Below are positions 52,550-61,970 of a stretch of 64,000 nucleotides of DNA, piece by piece. Origin of the DNA: Rikenellaceae bacterium (lineage in GTDB: Bacteria > Bacteroidota > Bacteroidia > Bacteroidales > UBA932). Where the stretch lies: NCBI GenBank assembly GCA_003542575.1, contig DPKJ01000009.1:62444-126443 (forward strand), read 5' to 3'. Every line of letters begins with the position of its first letter. Position 1 is the first letter of the stretch. The translations under genes were made by a program, and so were the position numbers. The notes under the pieces are model-generated. The model was given only the letters and a program-made list of their open reading frames with translations. It did no database searches and had not been told where the DNA came from.

Positions 52550-55500
52550 TTTTTATTTCTACAATTGTGTATGCCTCAATAATATCGCCGTTTCTAACAT
52601 CGTTGTATCCATCAATGTTAAGACCGCAGTCATATCCTGAAGCAACCTCCTTCACATCCTCTTTAAAACGCTTAAGCGATCCAAGAGAACCTGAGTAGAT
52701 TACAATACCGTCTCGAATTATTCTGACTTTTGCATTTCTGGTGAGTTTGCCCTCTTTAACCATACAGCCGGCAATAGTACCCACTTTTGAAATTCTGAAT
52801 ACCTCTCTTACCTCTGCTGTTGCTGTTATCTCCTCTTTCTTCTCAGGAGCGAGCATGCCCTCCATACCATCTTTAACCTCGTTAATAGCATCATATATAA
52901 CGGAGTAGAGTCTTATCTCAATCTGTTCTTTATCTGCTATTTTCCTGGCACTTGTAGAAGGTCTTACCTGGAAGCCTATGATGATAGCATTTGAGGCTGC
53001 TGCAAGTAATACATCGGATTCTGAAATAGCTCCAACAGCTTTGTGGATAACATTTACATGTACCTCTTCTGTTGAGAGTTTAATAAGTGAATCAGAGAGT
53101 GCTTCAATAGAACCGTCAACGTCAGCTTTCACAATGATGTTAAGTTCCTGGAAGTTGCCGATTGCAATTCGTCTGCCGATCTCCTCAAGTGTGATATGTT
53201 TCTGGGTTTTTAACCCCTGTATTCTTATAAGTTGTTCTCTCTTGTTGGCAATATCTCTTGCCTCTTTCTCATCCTCCATTACATTAAAGAGCTCTCCTGC
53301 AGCAGGTGCTCCATTGAGACCGAGAATTGAAACCGGTGTAGATGGGCCGGCTTCGGTTATCTTCTGACCCCTCTCGTTGAACATTGCTTTGATTCTTCCG
53401 GTTTGACTTCCGCTAAGAAGTATGTCTCCTATATGAAGTGTTCCCGATTGAACCAGTACGGTTGCCAGATATCCCCTTCCTTTATCCAGGGAACTCTCAA
53501 TGATTGTTCCTTTGGCTCTCTTGGCAGGATTGGCTTTCAGGTCCAGAAGTTCTGATTCAAGAAGTATCTTTTCTAGTAGTTTATCTACATTAAGGCCTTG
53601 TTTTGCAGATATTTCCTGGCACTGGTATTTTCCACCCCAATCCTCTACCAGAAGGTTCATGTTGGCAAGCTGTTCACGAATTTTTTCAGCATTGGCACCC
53701 GGCTTATCAATCTTGTTGATTGCAAATATCATCGGTACACCGGCTGCCTGGGCGTGGTTTATTGCCTCTCTTGTTTGTGGCATTATAAAATCGTCAGCAG
53801 CAATTATAATAATTGCGATGTCGGTCACTTTAGCACCCCTGGCACGCATTGCAGTAAAGGCTTCGTGGCCCGGAGTATCCAGAAATGTAATCCTCTCTCC
53901 GCTGGCTATCTTAACATTGTATGCACCAATATGTTGAGTGATTCCTCCTGCCTCTCCGGCAATTACATTGGCTTTTCTTATATAGTCAAGTAATGAGGTT
54001 TTCCCGTGGTCAACGTGTCCCATTACCGTAACAATTGGTGGTCTTGTTACAAGATCTCCGTCACTGTCTTCCTCTTCCTGAATTGAATCCTGTATGTCTG
54101 CAGTTACAAACTCTACTTTAAATCCAAACTCTTCTGCTACCAGAACCATTGCCTCTGCATCGAGTCTTTGGTTAATGGATACCATAAGACCCAGATTCAT
54201 ACACGCCTCAATAACCTTAATGACGGCTACATCCATCATTATTGCAAGGTCATTTACTGTTACAAATTCTGTAACCTTGAGAGTTGAGCTTGAAAGTTGT
54301 TCAATTTCATGCTCTTCCTGTAGTTTTTGAGATGCATGATCTCTTTTGTCTTTTCTGTATTTAGCTCCCTTTGCCTTTCCTTTACCTTCGGTCATTCTGG
54401 CGTAGGTCTCTTTTATTTGCTTTTGAACCTGATCTTCGTCAACCTCAGTTCTTACCGGTTTAAACTTCTCTTTTGGGAGCGGTTTGCCGGTTGTGTTCTT
54501 TTTCTGAATGTTATTCCTGTCAGGTATTGGTCTGGCCGGATTGTTCTTAGACTCTTTGGAGAGATCAACCTTCTCTTTTTGAGGTTTTCTGATTCTCTCT
54601 CTTTTACCCTTGTGACTTTCACTTCCGTTTTGTCTGGGTTCACTTTTTTTCTTTTCAAATTGCGAAAGGTCAAGTGTACCGCTGATTTTTGGTCCTACAA
54701 GTCTCTCTACTTTTGTCTCGATGTGTTCTATCACAGGTGCAATATTTTGTTCTTTTTCTATTTGCGCTTTTTCGTCAGGCTTAACAGCAGTCTTTACTAC
54801 TTCTGGCTTAACTTCACGAGTTGGTTCCTGCTTAACTTCGGTCTGAGGTTGTTGGGATATAACCGGAGGTTTAGACTCTGTTTGTGCAACAGGGGTAACC
54901 TCAACTTTAGCTTCAGACTGGATCTCTTCTTTAACCTCAGTCTTGATCTCTTCGTTAACCTCAGGTTTCACCTCTTCTTTAATCTCAGATTTTACCTCCT
55001 GAATAATCAAAGGTTTAGCCTCTTCTTTAATTTCGGGCTTTACTTCAGCATTCACATCTTGAATTACCTGTGGTTTTGCCTCCGGAGTTACTTCAATTGC
55101 TGCCTCAGCGTTGACTTCCGGTTTAATCTCCGGTTTAACTTCCGGTTTAATCTCCGGTTTAACTTCGGGTTTAACAACAGGTTCGCTTACAACTTTTGCT
55201 ATGACAGTTTCCGGTTGGGGTTCCGGTGTAAAAATGTGCTTTGGTCTTTCATGGGAGGAAAGATCGATTTTACCAATGATCTTGGGAGTTGGAGGTTCTG
55301 CAATAGTAGTTTTGATGAATACCTCTTTTACAGGCATCTCATCTTCTGAGTCTGAATCATCATCTTTATGAGATTCAGCTTTATCGGTAATGTCTTTAAC
55401 CTTGATGGCAACCTTTTTTGATTGCTCCTTGATGAGCAACTCTTTACCAAACTCTTTCTGAACAAGCTCGTACATTTCAGGTGTTATCTTGGTCCCGGGA

Positions 55501-55610
55501 TTGGCCTCAATCTCGATTTTTTTACTTTTGAAAAAGTCAACCAGGGTCCCCAGCCCGATGTTGAACTCTTTGAGAACTTTGTTTATTCTTATGCTTTCGT
55601 TTACTGTCAT
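52539..55610 (-). CDS. infB: Translation initiation factor IF-2
   Basis: A 1023-residue GTPase that places initiator tRNA on the ribosome. Long N-terminal region (1-440) is Lys/Glu/Pro rich with KPEV/KPEI repeats; the G1 motif GHVDHGKT is at 531-538, G3 DTPGH near 577, G4 NKID, then domains II-IV with the RxxG-type end. The N-terminal length is at the high end of the family. Start ATG at 55610, 23 bases after nusA. Confidence 0.97.
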   Translation of the reverse strand: MTVNESIRINKVLKEFNIGLGTLVDFFKSKKIEIEANPGTKITPEMYELVQKEFGKELLIKEQSKKVAIKVKDITDKAESHKDDDSDSEDEMPVKEVFIKTTIAEPPTPKIIGKIDLSSHERPKHIFTPEPQPETVIAKVVSEPVVKPEVKPEIKPEVKPEIKPEVNAEAAIEVTPEAKPQVIQDVNAEVKPEIKEEAKPLIIQEVKSEIKEEVKPEVNEEIKTEVKEEIQSEAKVEVTPVAQTESKPPVISQQPQTEVKQEPTREVKPEVVKTAVKPDEKAQIEKEQNIAPVIEHIETKVERLVGPKISGTLDLSQFEKKKSEPRQNGSESHKGKRERIRKPQKEKVDLSKESKNNPARPIPDRNNIQKKNTTGKPLPKEKFKPVRTEVDEDQVQKQIKETYARMTEGKGKAKGAKYRKDKRDHASQKLQEEHEIEQLSSSTLKVTEFVTVNDLAIMMDVAVIKVIEACMNLGLMVSINQRLDAEAMVLVAEEFGFKVEFVTADIQDSIQEEEDSDGDLVTRPPIVTVMGHVDHGKTSLLDYIRKANVIAGEAGGITQHIGAYNVKIASGERITFLDTPGHEAFTAMRARGAKVTDIAIIIIAADDFIMPQTREAINHAQAAGVPMIFAINKIDKPGANAEKIREQLANMNLLVEDWGGKYQCQEISAKQGLNVDKLLEKILLESELLDLKANPAKRAKGTIIESSLDKGRGYLATVLVQSGTLHIGDILLSGSQTGRIKAMFNERGQKITEAGPSTPVSILGLNGAPAAGELFNVMEDEKEARDIANKREQLIRIQGLKTQKHITLEEIGRRIAIGNFQELNIIVKADVDGSIEALSDSLIKLSTEEVHVNVIHKAVGAISESDVLLAAASNAIIIGFQVRPSTSARKIADKEQIEIRLYSVIYDAINEVKDGMEGMLAPEKKEEITATAEVREVFRISKVGTIAGCMVKEGKLTRNAKVRIIRDGIVIYSGSLGSLKRFKEDVKEVASGYDCGLNIDGYNDVRNGDIIEAYTIVEIKRKL
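55114..55161 (-). repeat. Direct 24-bp repeats inside infB
   Basis: A 24-base unit occurs twice in succession at 55114-55137 and 55138-55161, followed by a diverged third partial copy. Each unit is two 12-base halves and encodes KPEIKPEV-type octapeptides in the IF-2 N-terminal linker. Recent slippage expansion is likely. Confidence 0.85.
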
Positions 55611-55633
55611 ATATTTCCTCCCTTCTTTTTAAT

Positions 55634-56863
55634 CTATTCGAACTCCTCTCTTAGAATTCTCTGTATTTCAATAACTGTCTCCTCTTCGAGGTCAGCCCTT
55701 CTTACTATTTCTGAAACCGGCAGTGCAAGTACGCTCTTGGCGGTATCGCAACCGATAGATTTGAGAGCTGCAATAATCCATTCATCAATTTCGTCACTGA
55801 ATTCCGTTAGAAGAACATCCTCTTCTTCCTCTTCAATATCTCTGAATACATCAATCTCCATTCCTATAAGCATTCCGGCCAGCTTAATGTTGCTACCGCC
55901 TTTACCTATTGCAAGGGATACATCTCCGGGTTTTAAAAATACTCCGACTCTCTTCTCCTCTTCGTTAATCTTAACTGATATAATTTTTGCAGGACTGAGA
56001 GCTCTTTGAATAAGAAGCTGCATATTGGCAGTCCAGTTTATGATGTCGATGTTTTCGTTACGAAGTTCCCTTACTATACCATGAATCCTTGACCCTTTAA
56101 CACCAACACAGGCACCAACAGGATCAATTCTCTCGTCGTAGGACTCTACTGCAACCTTGGCTCTCTCTCCGGGTATTCTTACAATCTTCTTAATTGTGAT
56201 AAGACCGTCAAATATCTCAGGAACCTCCTGCTCAAATAACCTCTCCAGGAATGATTCTGCTGTTCTGGAAAGAATAATCATCGGGTTATTGTTTTTCATC
56301 TCTACAGTAGATACAACTGCTCTAACTGTGTCTCCTTTTCTGAAAAAGTCAGATGGAATCTGTTCTGTCTTTGGAAGAAGAAGTTCGTTACCGTCCTCAT
56401 CCATAACCAGTACCTCTTTTTTCCACACCTGATATACCTCACCTACAACAATCTCTCCGATTCTCTCCATGTATCTGGTATAGAGGTTTGCCTTTTCAAT
56501 ATCCATGATTCTGCCGGAAAGGTTTTGTCTCAGATTGAGAATTCCGCGCCTTCCAAAGCTGGAAAGCTTCACCTCCTCAACATACTCTTCTCCGATTTCG
56601 TAAGAATTGTCAATCTTCGAAACCTCTTCGTAAGAAATTTGTGTGCTTGGATCTTCTACAACCTCCACAACCACTCTGTTCCTCCATATCTCAAAGTCGC
56701 CTTTGTCTATGTTTATTATAATGTCAAAGTTATCGGCAGTACCGTACATCTTAATAAGCTGGTTACGGAAAACATCCTCCAGAACGCTCATCATTGTAGG
56801 GCGGTCGATATTCTTTAACTCTTTAAATTCAGCAAATGTGCTGATTAAATTTAACCCTTCCAT
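55634..56863 (-). CDS. nusA: Transcription termination/antitermination factor NusA
   Basis: A 409-residue protein with the N-terminal RNA-polymerase-binding domain (1-125), S1 domain (about 130-200; EIVVGEVYQVWKKEVLV), KH1 and KH2 (GVKGSRIHGIVREL, IGKGGSNIKLA) and a short acidic C-terminus. It lacks the E. coli tandem acidic repeats and has only one C-terminal helical domain, which is normal for Bacteroidota. Middle gene of rimP-nusA-infB. Confidence 0.96.
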   Translation of the reverse strand: MEGLNLISTFAEFKELKNIDRPTMMSVLEDVFRNQLIKMYGTADNFDIIINIDKGDFEIWRNRVVVEVVEDPSTQISYEEVSKIDNSYEIGEEYVEEVKLSSFGRRGILNLRQNLSGRIMDIEKANLYTRYMERIGEIVVGEVYQVWKKEVLVMDEDGNELLLPKTEQIPSDFFRKGDTVRAVVSTVEMKNNNPMIILSRTAESFLERLFEQEVPEIFDGLITIKKIVRIPGERAKVAVESYDERIDPVGACVGVKGSRIHGIVRELRNENIDIINWTANMQLLIQRALSPAKIISVKINEEEKRVGVFLKPGDVSLAIGKGGSNIKLAGMLIGMEIDVFRDIEEEEEDVLLTEFSDEIDEWIIAALKSIGCDTAKSVLALPVSEIVRRADLEEETVIEIQRILREEFE

Positions 56864-56886
56864 ATTAGGTAAATTTCTATTAAATT

Positions 56887-57354
56887 TTACTTGAAGTTAA
56901 TAAACGGTTTTGTGCTTTTAATGTCGGAAAGAGGAAAAACAGATATAACTTCGATTTTTTCCTTCTTCTTCTTTCCCTCTAATTTTTCTAATTTATAAAA
57001 TGTTAGCTCAATCTCTTCTTCTGTTGCCCTTGTAAGCAGGCCTGTCTGTTTTCGTCCGTTCTTAAGGACTACCTCGACATCTTTATTAAGGAATTTTTTG
57101 TATTGCTCAAAAACCTTAAACGCCTGGTCAAGACCTGCAGAGGTTACCGTCAGAGAATAATCTTCTGACTCACGATCAAACCCTTGCTCAATTATCTTGC
57201 TAATTGCCACACAGTTTGCTATGTCAACTCTGTCAAATGAATCGATTGTTACCTCAATGTCATTCTCTTTGCTGATTGTAATGTCTACGGGGAAAAGAGA
57301 GTTTTGTTGCAGATAATCTCCAATAAGAGCCCAAATATCTTCCTTTAAAATCAT
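56887..57354 (-). CDS. rimP: Ribosome maturation factor RimP
   Basis: A 155-residue protein (from the ATG at 57354, MILKEDIWALIGDYL) needed for 30S subunit maturation. The N-terminal alpha/beta domain has ITISKENDIEVTIDSFDRVDIANC; the C-terminal SH3-like domain follows (FLNKDVEVVLKNGRKQTG). An upstream ATG at 57384 is rejected since it lies in the hairpin of the leader and adds ten hydrophobic residues unlike the family. Confidence 0.92.
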   Translation of the reverse strand: MILKEDIWALIGDYLQQNSLFPVDITISKENDIEVTIDSFDRVDIANCVAISKIIEQGFDRESEDYSLTVTSAGLDQAFKVFEQYKKFLNKDVEVVLKNGRKQTGLLTRATEEEIELTFYKLEKLEGKKKKEKIEVISVFPLSDIKSTKPFINFK

Positions 57355-57372
57355 CTTAAATAAATTTAATAA

Positions 57373-57399
57373 ATAAGGGGACATCCGTTGTCCCCTTAT
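57373..57399 (-). promoter_or_regulatory. Leader hairpin of the rimP-nusA-infB operon
   Basis: ATAAGGGGACA and TGTCCCCTTAT form a perfect 11-bp stem with a 5-base loop, located between the predicted transcription start and the rimP ATG. It is followed by an A/T-rich stretch but not a strong T-run. It might be a site of NusA or RNase feedback control, known for the E. coli operon. Confidence 0.6.
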
Positions 57400-57422
57400 C
57401 TCTCTGTTGCTCTAAACCGTTG

Positions 57423-57454
57423 CAAAGATATTTATATTTTTGATTATAGGCAAA
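57423..57454 (-). promoter_or_regulatory. Promoter of the rimP-nusA-infB operon
   Basis: On the - strand: TTTG (57451-57454), 20 bases, TATCTTTG (57423-57430). An almost perfect Bacteroidota promoter; predicted start near 57416. Confidence 0.75.
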
Positions 57455-57483
57455 AATTTTTAATATTATTGTAATTTTACATC

Positions 57484-58725
57484 ATGATAAGCAGATTCAA
57501 AATTATCAACGATCCGGTTCACGGATTCATAAACATACCATCGGGTACTGTACAGGAGATAATAGAGCACCCATATTTTCAAAGGCTGAGAGATATTAAA
57601 CAACTTGGTTTTACTAATCTTGTATATCCGGGAGCAACACACTCGAGACTATCGCATGCCCTTGGTTCCATGCATCTTATGCAGGAGGCAGTTACTGTTT
57701 TACGCCTTAAGGGAGTTGAAATTAATGAGGTGGAGGAGGAGGCTGCCCTCTCTGCAATTCTGATGCATGACATTGGCCATGGACCCTACAGTCATGCTCT
57801 GGAGAACAATATTATAAGCGGAGTATCTCATGAAGAGATATCACTTGCTTTGATGAGGGAGATTAATGAGAGCCTGAACGGCAGACTGGATTTGGCAATT
57901 TCTATATTCGAAGGGAATTATGAGAAAAAATTTCTGCACCAACTTATATCAGGGCAGTTGGATGTTGACAGACTTGATTACCTAAAACGGGATAGCTTTT
58001 TTTCCGGAGTAGCTGAGGGGATGATTGGCCTTGAAAGAATCATTAAAATGATGTCTGTGTCCCATAATGATCTCGTAATTGAGGAGAAGGGCATATATTC
58101 GGTCGAGAAATTTCTTATATCCAGAAGATTAATGTATTGGCAGGTTTATCTTCACAAGACCGTAATTGCTGCCGAGCAATTACTCATGTCGATATTCCAC
58201 CGGGCACGCACTTTAAGCAAATCGGGAGAAGAGTTGCCGGGATCGCCTGCGATTTGTTATTTCCTTTCCAGAGAATTTACCCCTGAAAGTTTCTCAACAA
58301 AAGAGGTTCTTGAGATGTTTACACGCTTGGATGATACAGATGTTATGTCTGCAATAAAACAGTGGCAGTATCACAAAGACAATATTCTTTCATTGCTGTG
58401 TAAAATGCTAACAGAAAGAAAGTTGCCAAAATTAATTCTCTCTGTAGAACCTTTTGGAGAGGCTCTTTTTAGTGAAGCATGCAATATATTCCGTGATGAG
58501 TTCAGACAATTATCCGGCAGTTTGCCAACAGATGATGAGCTGAGCTATTTTGTGAATATGGGTGAGGTTCTGAATAAAGGATATGACTCTGCGGAGGGCG
58601 AGATAAAGATAATTAACAAGGAAGGCACTACAAATGACGTTTACACAATTTCAGATATGTTATCGGCTAAAGCCTTTTCACAGATAACAAAAAAGCACTT
58701 TCTTTGCAGGGCAAAATTAAAATAA
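57484..58725 (+). CDS. HD-domain phosphohydrolase (dNTPase-like)
   Basis: A 413-residue protein. DPVHGFI at the start, GATHSRLSHALG (metal ligand His near 54-60) and LMHDIGHGPYSHALE (His95-Asp96, the HD pair) define the SAMHD1/YdhJ-like branch, which hydrolyses dNTPs or other nucleotides. A C-terminal region without known domain extends beyond 330. It precedes lpxD by 5 bases, so it may be transcribed with the lipid A genes. Confidence 0.88.
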   Translation: MISRFKIINDPVHGFINIPSGTVQEIIEHPYFQRLRDIKQLGFTNLVYPGATHSRLSHALGSMHLMQEAVTVLRLKGVEINEVEEEAALSAILMHDIGHGPYSHALENNIISGVSHEEISLALMREINESLNGRLDLAISIFEGNYEKKFLHQLISGQLDVDRLDYLKRDSFFSGVAEGMIGLERIIKMMSVSHNDLVIEEKGIYSVEKFLISRRLMYWQVYLHKTVIAAEQLLMSIFHRARTLSKSGEELPGSPAICYFLSREFTPESFSTKEVLEMFTRLDDTDVMSAIKQWQYHKDNILSLLCKMLTERKLPKLILSVEPFGEALFSEACNIFRDEFRQLSGSLPTDDELSYFVNMGEVLNKGYDSAEGEIKIINKEGTTNDVYTISDMLSAKAFSQITKKHFLCRAKLK

Positions 58726-58730
58726 AGGAT

Positions 58731-59720
58731 ATGGAACTTACAGCTCAATATATAGCAGACCACATTAGTGGAGAAATTTCAGGTGATCCGGGAGTAAAGG
58801 TCTCTTCAGTTGCCAGAATAGAGTCAGCAAAACCAGGTACGCTTGCATTTCTGGGCAACCCTAAATATGAGAGTTTTTTCTATACTTGTAAAGCAAGTAT
58901 AATTATTGTAAACAAGACCTTTAATCCAACAACTGAGGTTAATGTCACTCTGATAAAAGTAGATGATGCATACAGGGCAATTGCTGCTGTTCTTGATCTG
59001 TTCAACTCGCTAAAGTCAAACAGAAAGAGAGGACGCTCTTTTGGAGCAAAAATTGCCTGGAGCGCAAAAACCGGGAGGGGTTGCTATATTGGGCCGGGTG
59101 CCGTTATTTCAAAAAAGGCGATAATAGGCTCTAATACACAGATTTACCCACAATGCTATATAGGTGATGGAGTTGAGGTTGGCTCAAATACAATTCTGTA
59201 CCCCGGGGTTAAAATATATGCCGGATGCAAAATTGGATCAAATTGCATTATACATGCCAATGCAGTTATTGGTGCCGATGGTTTTGGCTTTGCGCCGATG
59301 GAAGATGGTACCTACAAAAAAATTCCTCAGACCGGTAATGTTGTAATTGAAGATAATTGCGAAATAGGAGCTAACACAACAATTGACAGGGCATCTATCG
59401 GGTCAACAATTATCAGGGAAGGTGTTAAAATTGACAATTTGGTGATGATAGCCCATAATGTAGAAATTGGAAAAAACACCGTTATTGCAGGTCAAACCGG
59501 ATTCGCCGGCTCAGTGAGAGTTGGTGAAGGGTGCATGTTTGGTGGACAGGTCGGGGTTGCCGGACATATATCCATTGCTAACAAAACTGTTATTGGAGCT
59601 CAGACAGGTTTAATGTCAAGCGTGAAGGAGGAGGGAAAGACTCTGCTTGGAAGTCCGGCTATAGATGCCAAAGAGTATATGAAAGCTTATGCAATGTTCA
59701 GAAAGTTACATAAAAGATAA
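58731..59720 (+). CDS. lpxD: UDP-3-O-acylglucosamine N-acyltransferase
   Basis: A 329-residue lipid A enzyme that adds the N-linked acyl chain. N-terminal uridine-binding domain (to about 95) followed by left-handed beta helix with hexapeptide repeats (IGSNTQIYPQCYIG and others); HANAVIGADGFGF contains the catalytic His. The ATG at 58731 is preceded by AAAGGA. Third step of the Raetz pathway. Confidence 0.95.
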   Translation: MELTAQYIADHISGEISGDPGVKVSSVARIESAKPGTLAFLGNPKYESFFYTCKASIIIVNKTFNPTTEVNVTLIKVDDAYRAIAAVLDLFNSLKSNRKRGRSFGAKIAWSAKTGRGCYIGPGAVISKKAIIGSNTQIYPQCYIGDGVEVGSNTILYPGVKIYAGCKIGSNCIIHANAVIGADGFGFAPMEDGTYKKIPQTGNVVIEDNCEIGANTTIDRASIGSTIIREGVKIDNLVMIAHNVEIGKNTVIAGQTGFAGSVRVGEGCMFGGQVGVAGHISIANKTVIGAQTGLMSSVKEEGKTLLGSPAIDAKEYMKAYAMFRKLHKR

Positions 59721-59767
59721 GTGAAATTTTGTAACTTTGTGGGTTATTAAGAGTGAACCAAATCTGT

Positions 59768-61165
59768 ATGCAGGCAAACCAACAGACAATCAAGAATATC
59801 TACACTTTCACGGGCAAAGGATTACACACAGGCAGCTATGTAACAATGCGCCTTGTACCGGCTCCTGAGAATCACGGTATAAAATTCCGCAGAACTGATA
59901 TTGAGGGACAACCCACAATTGAAGCCTCTGCCGACAATGTAAAATTTACCGACAGGGGTACCGTACTGGAGGCCTCCGGTGCAAAAATATCTACTGTCGA
60001 ACATGTGATGTCTGCCCTGTATGCCCTTGGTGCCGATAATGTACTTATAGAGATTGATGGAGAAGAAGTTCCGATTCTTGATGGGAGCACGGCTCCTTTT
60101 GCAGAGCCGGTTGCATCTGACGGGCTTGTTGAGCAGAGCGCTGCAAAGAGAGTATTTGTTGTAAAGGAGAAGATTCATTATAAAGACGAAATAACCGGTT
60201 CTGAAATAACAATTTTTCCCGATGATACATTCTCCGCCGATGTGATGATAGACTTCAACTCAAAGGTACTTGGAACCCAGTTTGCCCGTTTTACTAAAGA
60301 TACAGATTATACTAAGGAGATTGCACCATGCAGGACATTTGTCTTTATGCACGATCTGGAGATGCTCTTTAAAAATAATCTTATTAAAGGAGGGGATATT
60401 GACAATGCAATAGTTATTGCCGAGAAATCTCTTACAAAAGAGGAGATTGCTAATCTTAGTAAAATTTTCGACAGCGAACAGATTAAATCTGTAGAACGAG
60501 GGTATGTCAATATTGACGAACCAAGATTTTCCAATGAATGTGCAAGACATAAACTTGCCGATTTGTTAGGTGATTTAGCCTTATCGGGAGTAAAAATAGT
60601 TGGTAAGGTTTCTGCTGTGAAACCGGGACATAAAATAAATACTAAAATTGCTGCTATGATTAAATCAGCTGAAAAAGAGAATTCAAAATTGCCTGATATT
60701 CCGCGCTATAATCCGGATGATGTGCCTGTAATTGATATTGCGGGTATTAAAAACCTACTTCCACACAGGCCTCCTTTCCTAATGGTTGACAGAATTATTG
60801 AACTAGGACACGACAGAGTTGTTGGTATAAAGGCTATCGGAATTAACGAAGGGTTTTTTATAGGACACTTTCCTGATGAGCCAGTGATGCCCGGTGTTCT
60901 GATTATTGAAGCTATGGCTCAGGTTGGAGGTATTCTGGTGTTGTCAGACCTTGATGAACCTGAGAAATACTCAACTTATTTTGCAAAGATTGACAATGCA
61001 AAATTTAAAAGAAAGGTTGTACCCGGAGACGTGCTCACAATTGTTCTAACATTAACTGCCCCTTTGAGAAGGTCCATTGTGGCAATGAGAGGTGAAGTTT
61101 ATGTTGGAAATGCCCTGGCCTGCGAGGCAGATATGGTTGCCCAGGTAATTAAAAACAAGGAATAG
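59768..61165 (+). CDS. lpxC-fabZ: Bifunctional LpxC deacetylase / FabZ dehydratase
   Basis: A 465-residue fusion. Residues 1-310 are LpxC, the zinc deacetylase committing to lipid A: GKGLHTG and TVEHVMSALYALG with zinc-binding His, and NECARHKLADLLGDLAL with further ligands. Residues about 330-465 are FabZ, the 3-hydroxyacyl-ACP dehydratase: LPHRPPFLMVDRI (His) and GHFPDEPVMPGVLIIEA (Glu). The fusion is typical of Bacteroidota and links lipid A with fatty acid synthesis. TAACTTTG at 59732-59739 is a likely -7 element; a GTG at 59753 is another possible start. Confidence 0.96.
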   Translation: MQANQQTIKNIYTFTGKGLHTGSYVTMRLVPAPENHGIKFRRTDIEGQPTIEASADNVKFTDRGTVLEASGAKISTVEHVMSALYALGADNVLIEIDGEEVPILDGSTAPFAEPVASDGLVEQSAAKRVFVVKEKIHYKDEITGSEITIFPDDTFSADVMIDFNSKVLGTQFARFTKDTDYTKEIAPCRTFVFMHDLEMLFKNNLIKGGDIDNAIVIAEKSLTKEEIANLSKIFDSEQIKSVERGYVNIDEPRFSNECARHKLADLLGDLALSGVKIVGKVSAVKPGHKINTKIAAMIKSAEKENSKLPDIPRYNPDDVPVIDIAGIKNLLPHRPPFLMVDRIIELGHDRVVGIKAIGINEGFFIGHFPDEPVMPGVLIIEAMAQVGGILVLSDLDEPEKYSTYFAKIDNAKFKRKVVPGDVLTIVLTLTAPLRRSIVAMRGEVYVGNALACEADMVAQVIKNKE

Positions 61166-61171
61166 TTATTT

Positions 61172-61963
61172 ATGAATTTATCTTATATACACCCCGATGC
61201 AAAAATAGGGACCAACGTAAAAATTGACCCTTTCTCCTATATTGCAGGGAATGTCGAAATTGGTGAAGGGAGCTGGATAGGTCCCCATGCAACAATTATG
61301 GACAATGTGAAAATCGGGAAAAATTGCAGGATATATCCGGGAGCAATTATCGGAGGTGAACCACAGGATTATAAGTTTGGTGGAGAGTTAACTTTTGTAG
61401 AGATAGGTGACAACACAATAATTCGTGAGTATGTTACCATCAACAGAGGAACACTAACCAGCGGCAGAGGAACAACCAGGGTAGGGAATAACTGTATGAT
61501 TATGTCCTACGCCCATATTGCTCACGACTGTCATATTGCCGACAATGTTGTACTGGTAAGTTATGTTGGAATTGCAGGTGTCTCTGATATTGACGAATAT
61601 GTTATAATCGGCGGACACTCCGCAGCACATCAGTTTACAAGAATCGGAGCACATTCTATGCTTTCCGGAGGCTCTATGATAGGAAAAGATGTTCCCCCAT
61701 TTATTATCGCAGGAAAAAGGCCATTGGCGTTTGGCGGAGTAAATGTGATAGGCCTTAAAAGAAGAGGTTTTTCAAACGAGAAAATTGATGAAATCAGAGA
61801 TATTTACAAGGTGATTTATAATAACGGCCTTAATACAACTGATGCATGTGATAAAGTTGAGGCAATGTTTGATGAAACACCGGAAAAAAGGATGATTGTC
61901 GATTTTATTCGTACCACTAAGAGGGGCATTATCAGAGGGAGCGTTGATACCATTGACGAATAA
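61172..61963 (+). CDS. lpxA: UDP-N-acetylglucosamine acyltransferase
   Basis: A 263-residue left-handed beta helix acyltransferase, first step of lipid A synthesis. Hexapeptide repeats cover residues 5-180; catalytic His in IMSYAHIAHDCHI; the C-terminal helical part has IGLKRRGFSNEKIDEIRDIY. Six bases after lpxC-fabZ, so the same transcript. Confidence 0.96.
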   Translation: MNLSYIHPDAKIGTNVKIDPFSYIAGNVEIGEGSWIGPHATIMDNVKIGKNCRIYPGAIIGGEPQDYKFGGELTFVEIGDNTIIREYVTINRGTLTSGRGTTRVGNNCMIMSYAHIAHDCHIADNVVLVSYVGIAGVSDIDEYVIIGGHSAAHQFTRIGAHSMLSGGSMIGKDVPPFIIAGKRPLAFGGVNVIGLKRRGFSNEKIDEIRDIYKVIYNNGLNTTDACDKVEAMFDETPEKRMIVDFIRTTKRGIIRGSVDTIDE

Positions 61964-61970
61964 GATTCAT

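Noticed and set aside
54327..55349. 340-codon + strand frame opposite infB
   Set aside because: It is antisense to the IF-2 N-terminal repeats; its Phe, Leu, Arg and Asn-rich product has no domain, signal or start context, and arises from the low-complexity repeats.
57355..57384. Upstream ATG of rimP
   Set aside because: Would place the start inside a stable hairpin and add ten residues not typical of RimP; the ATG at 57354 fits better.
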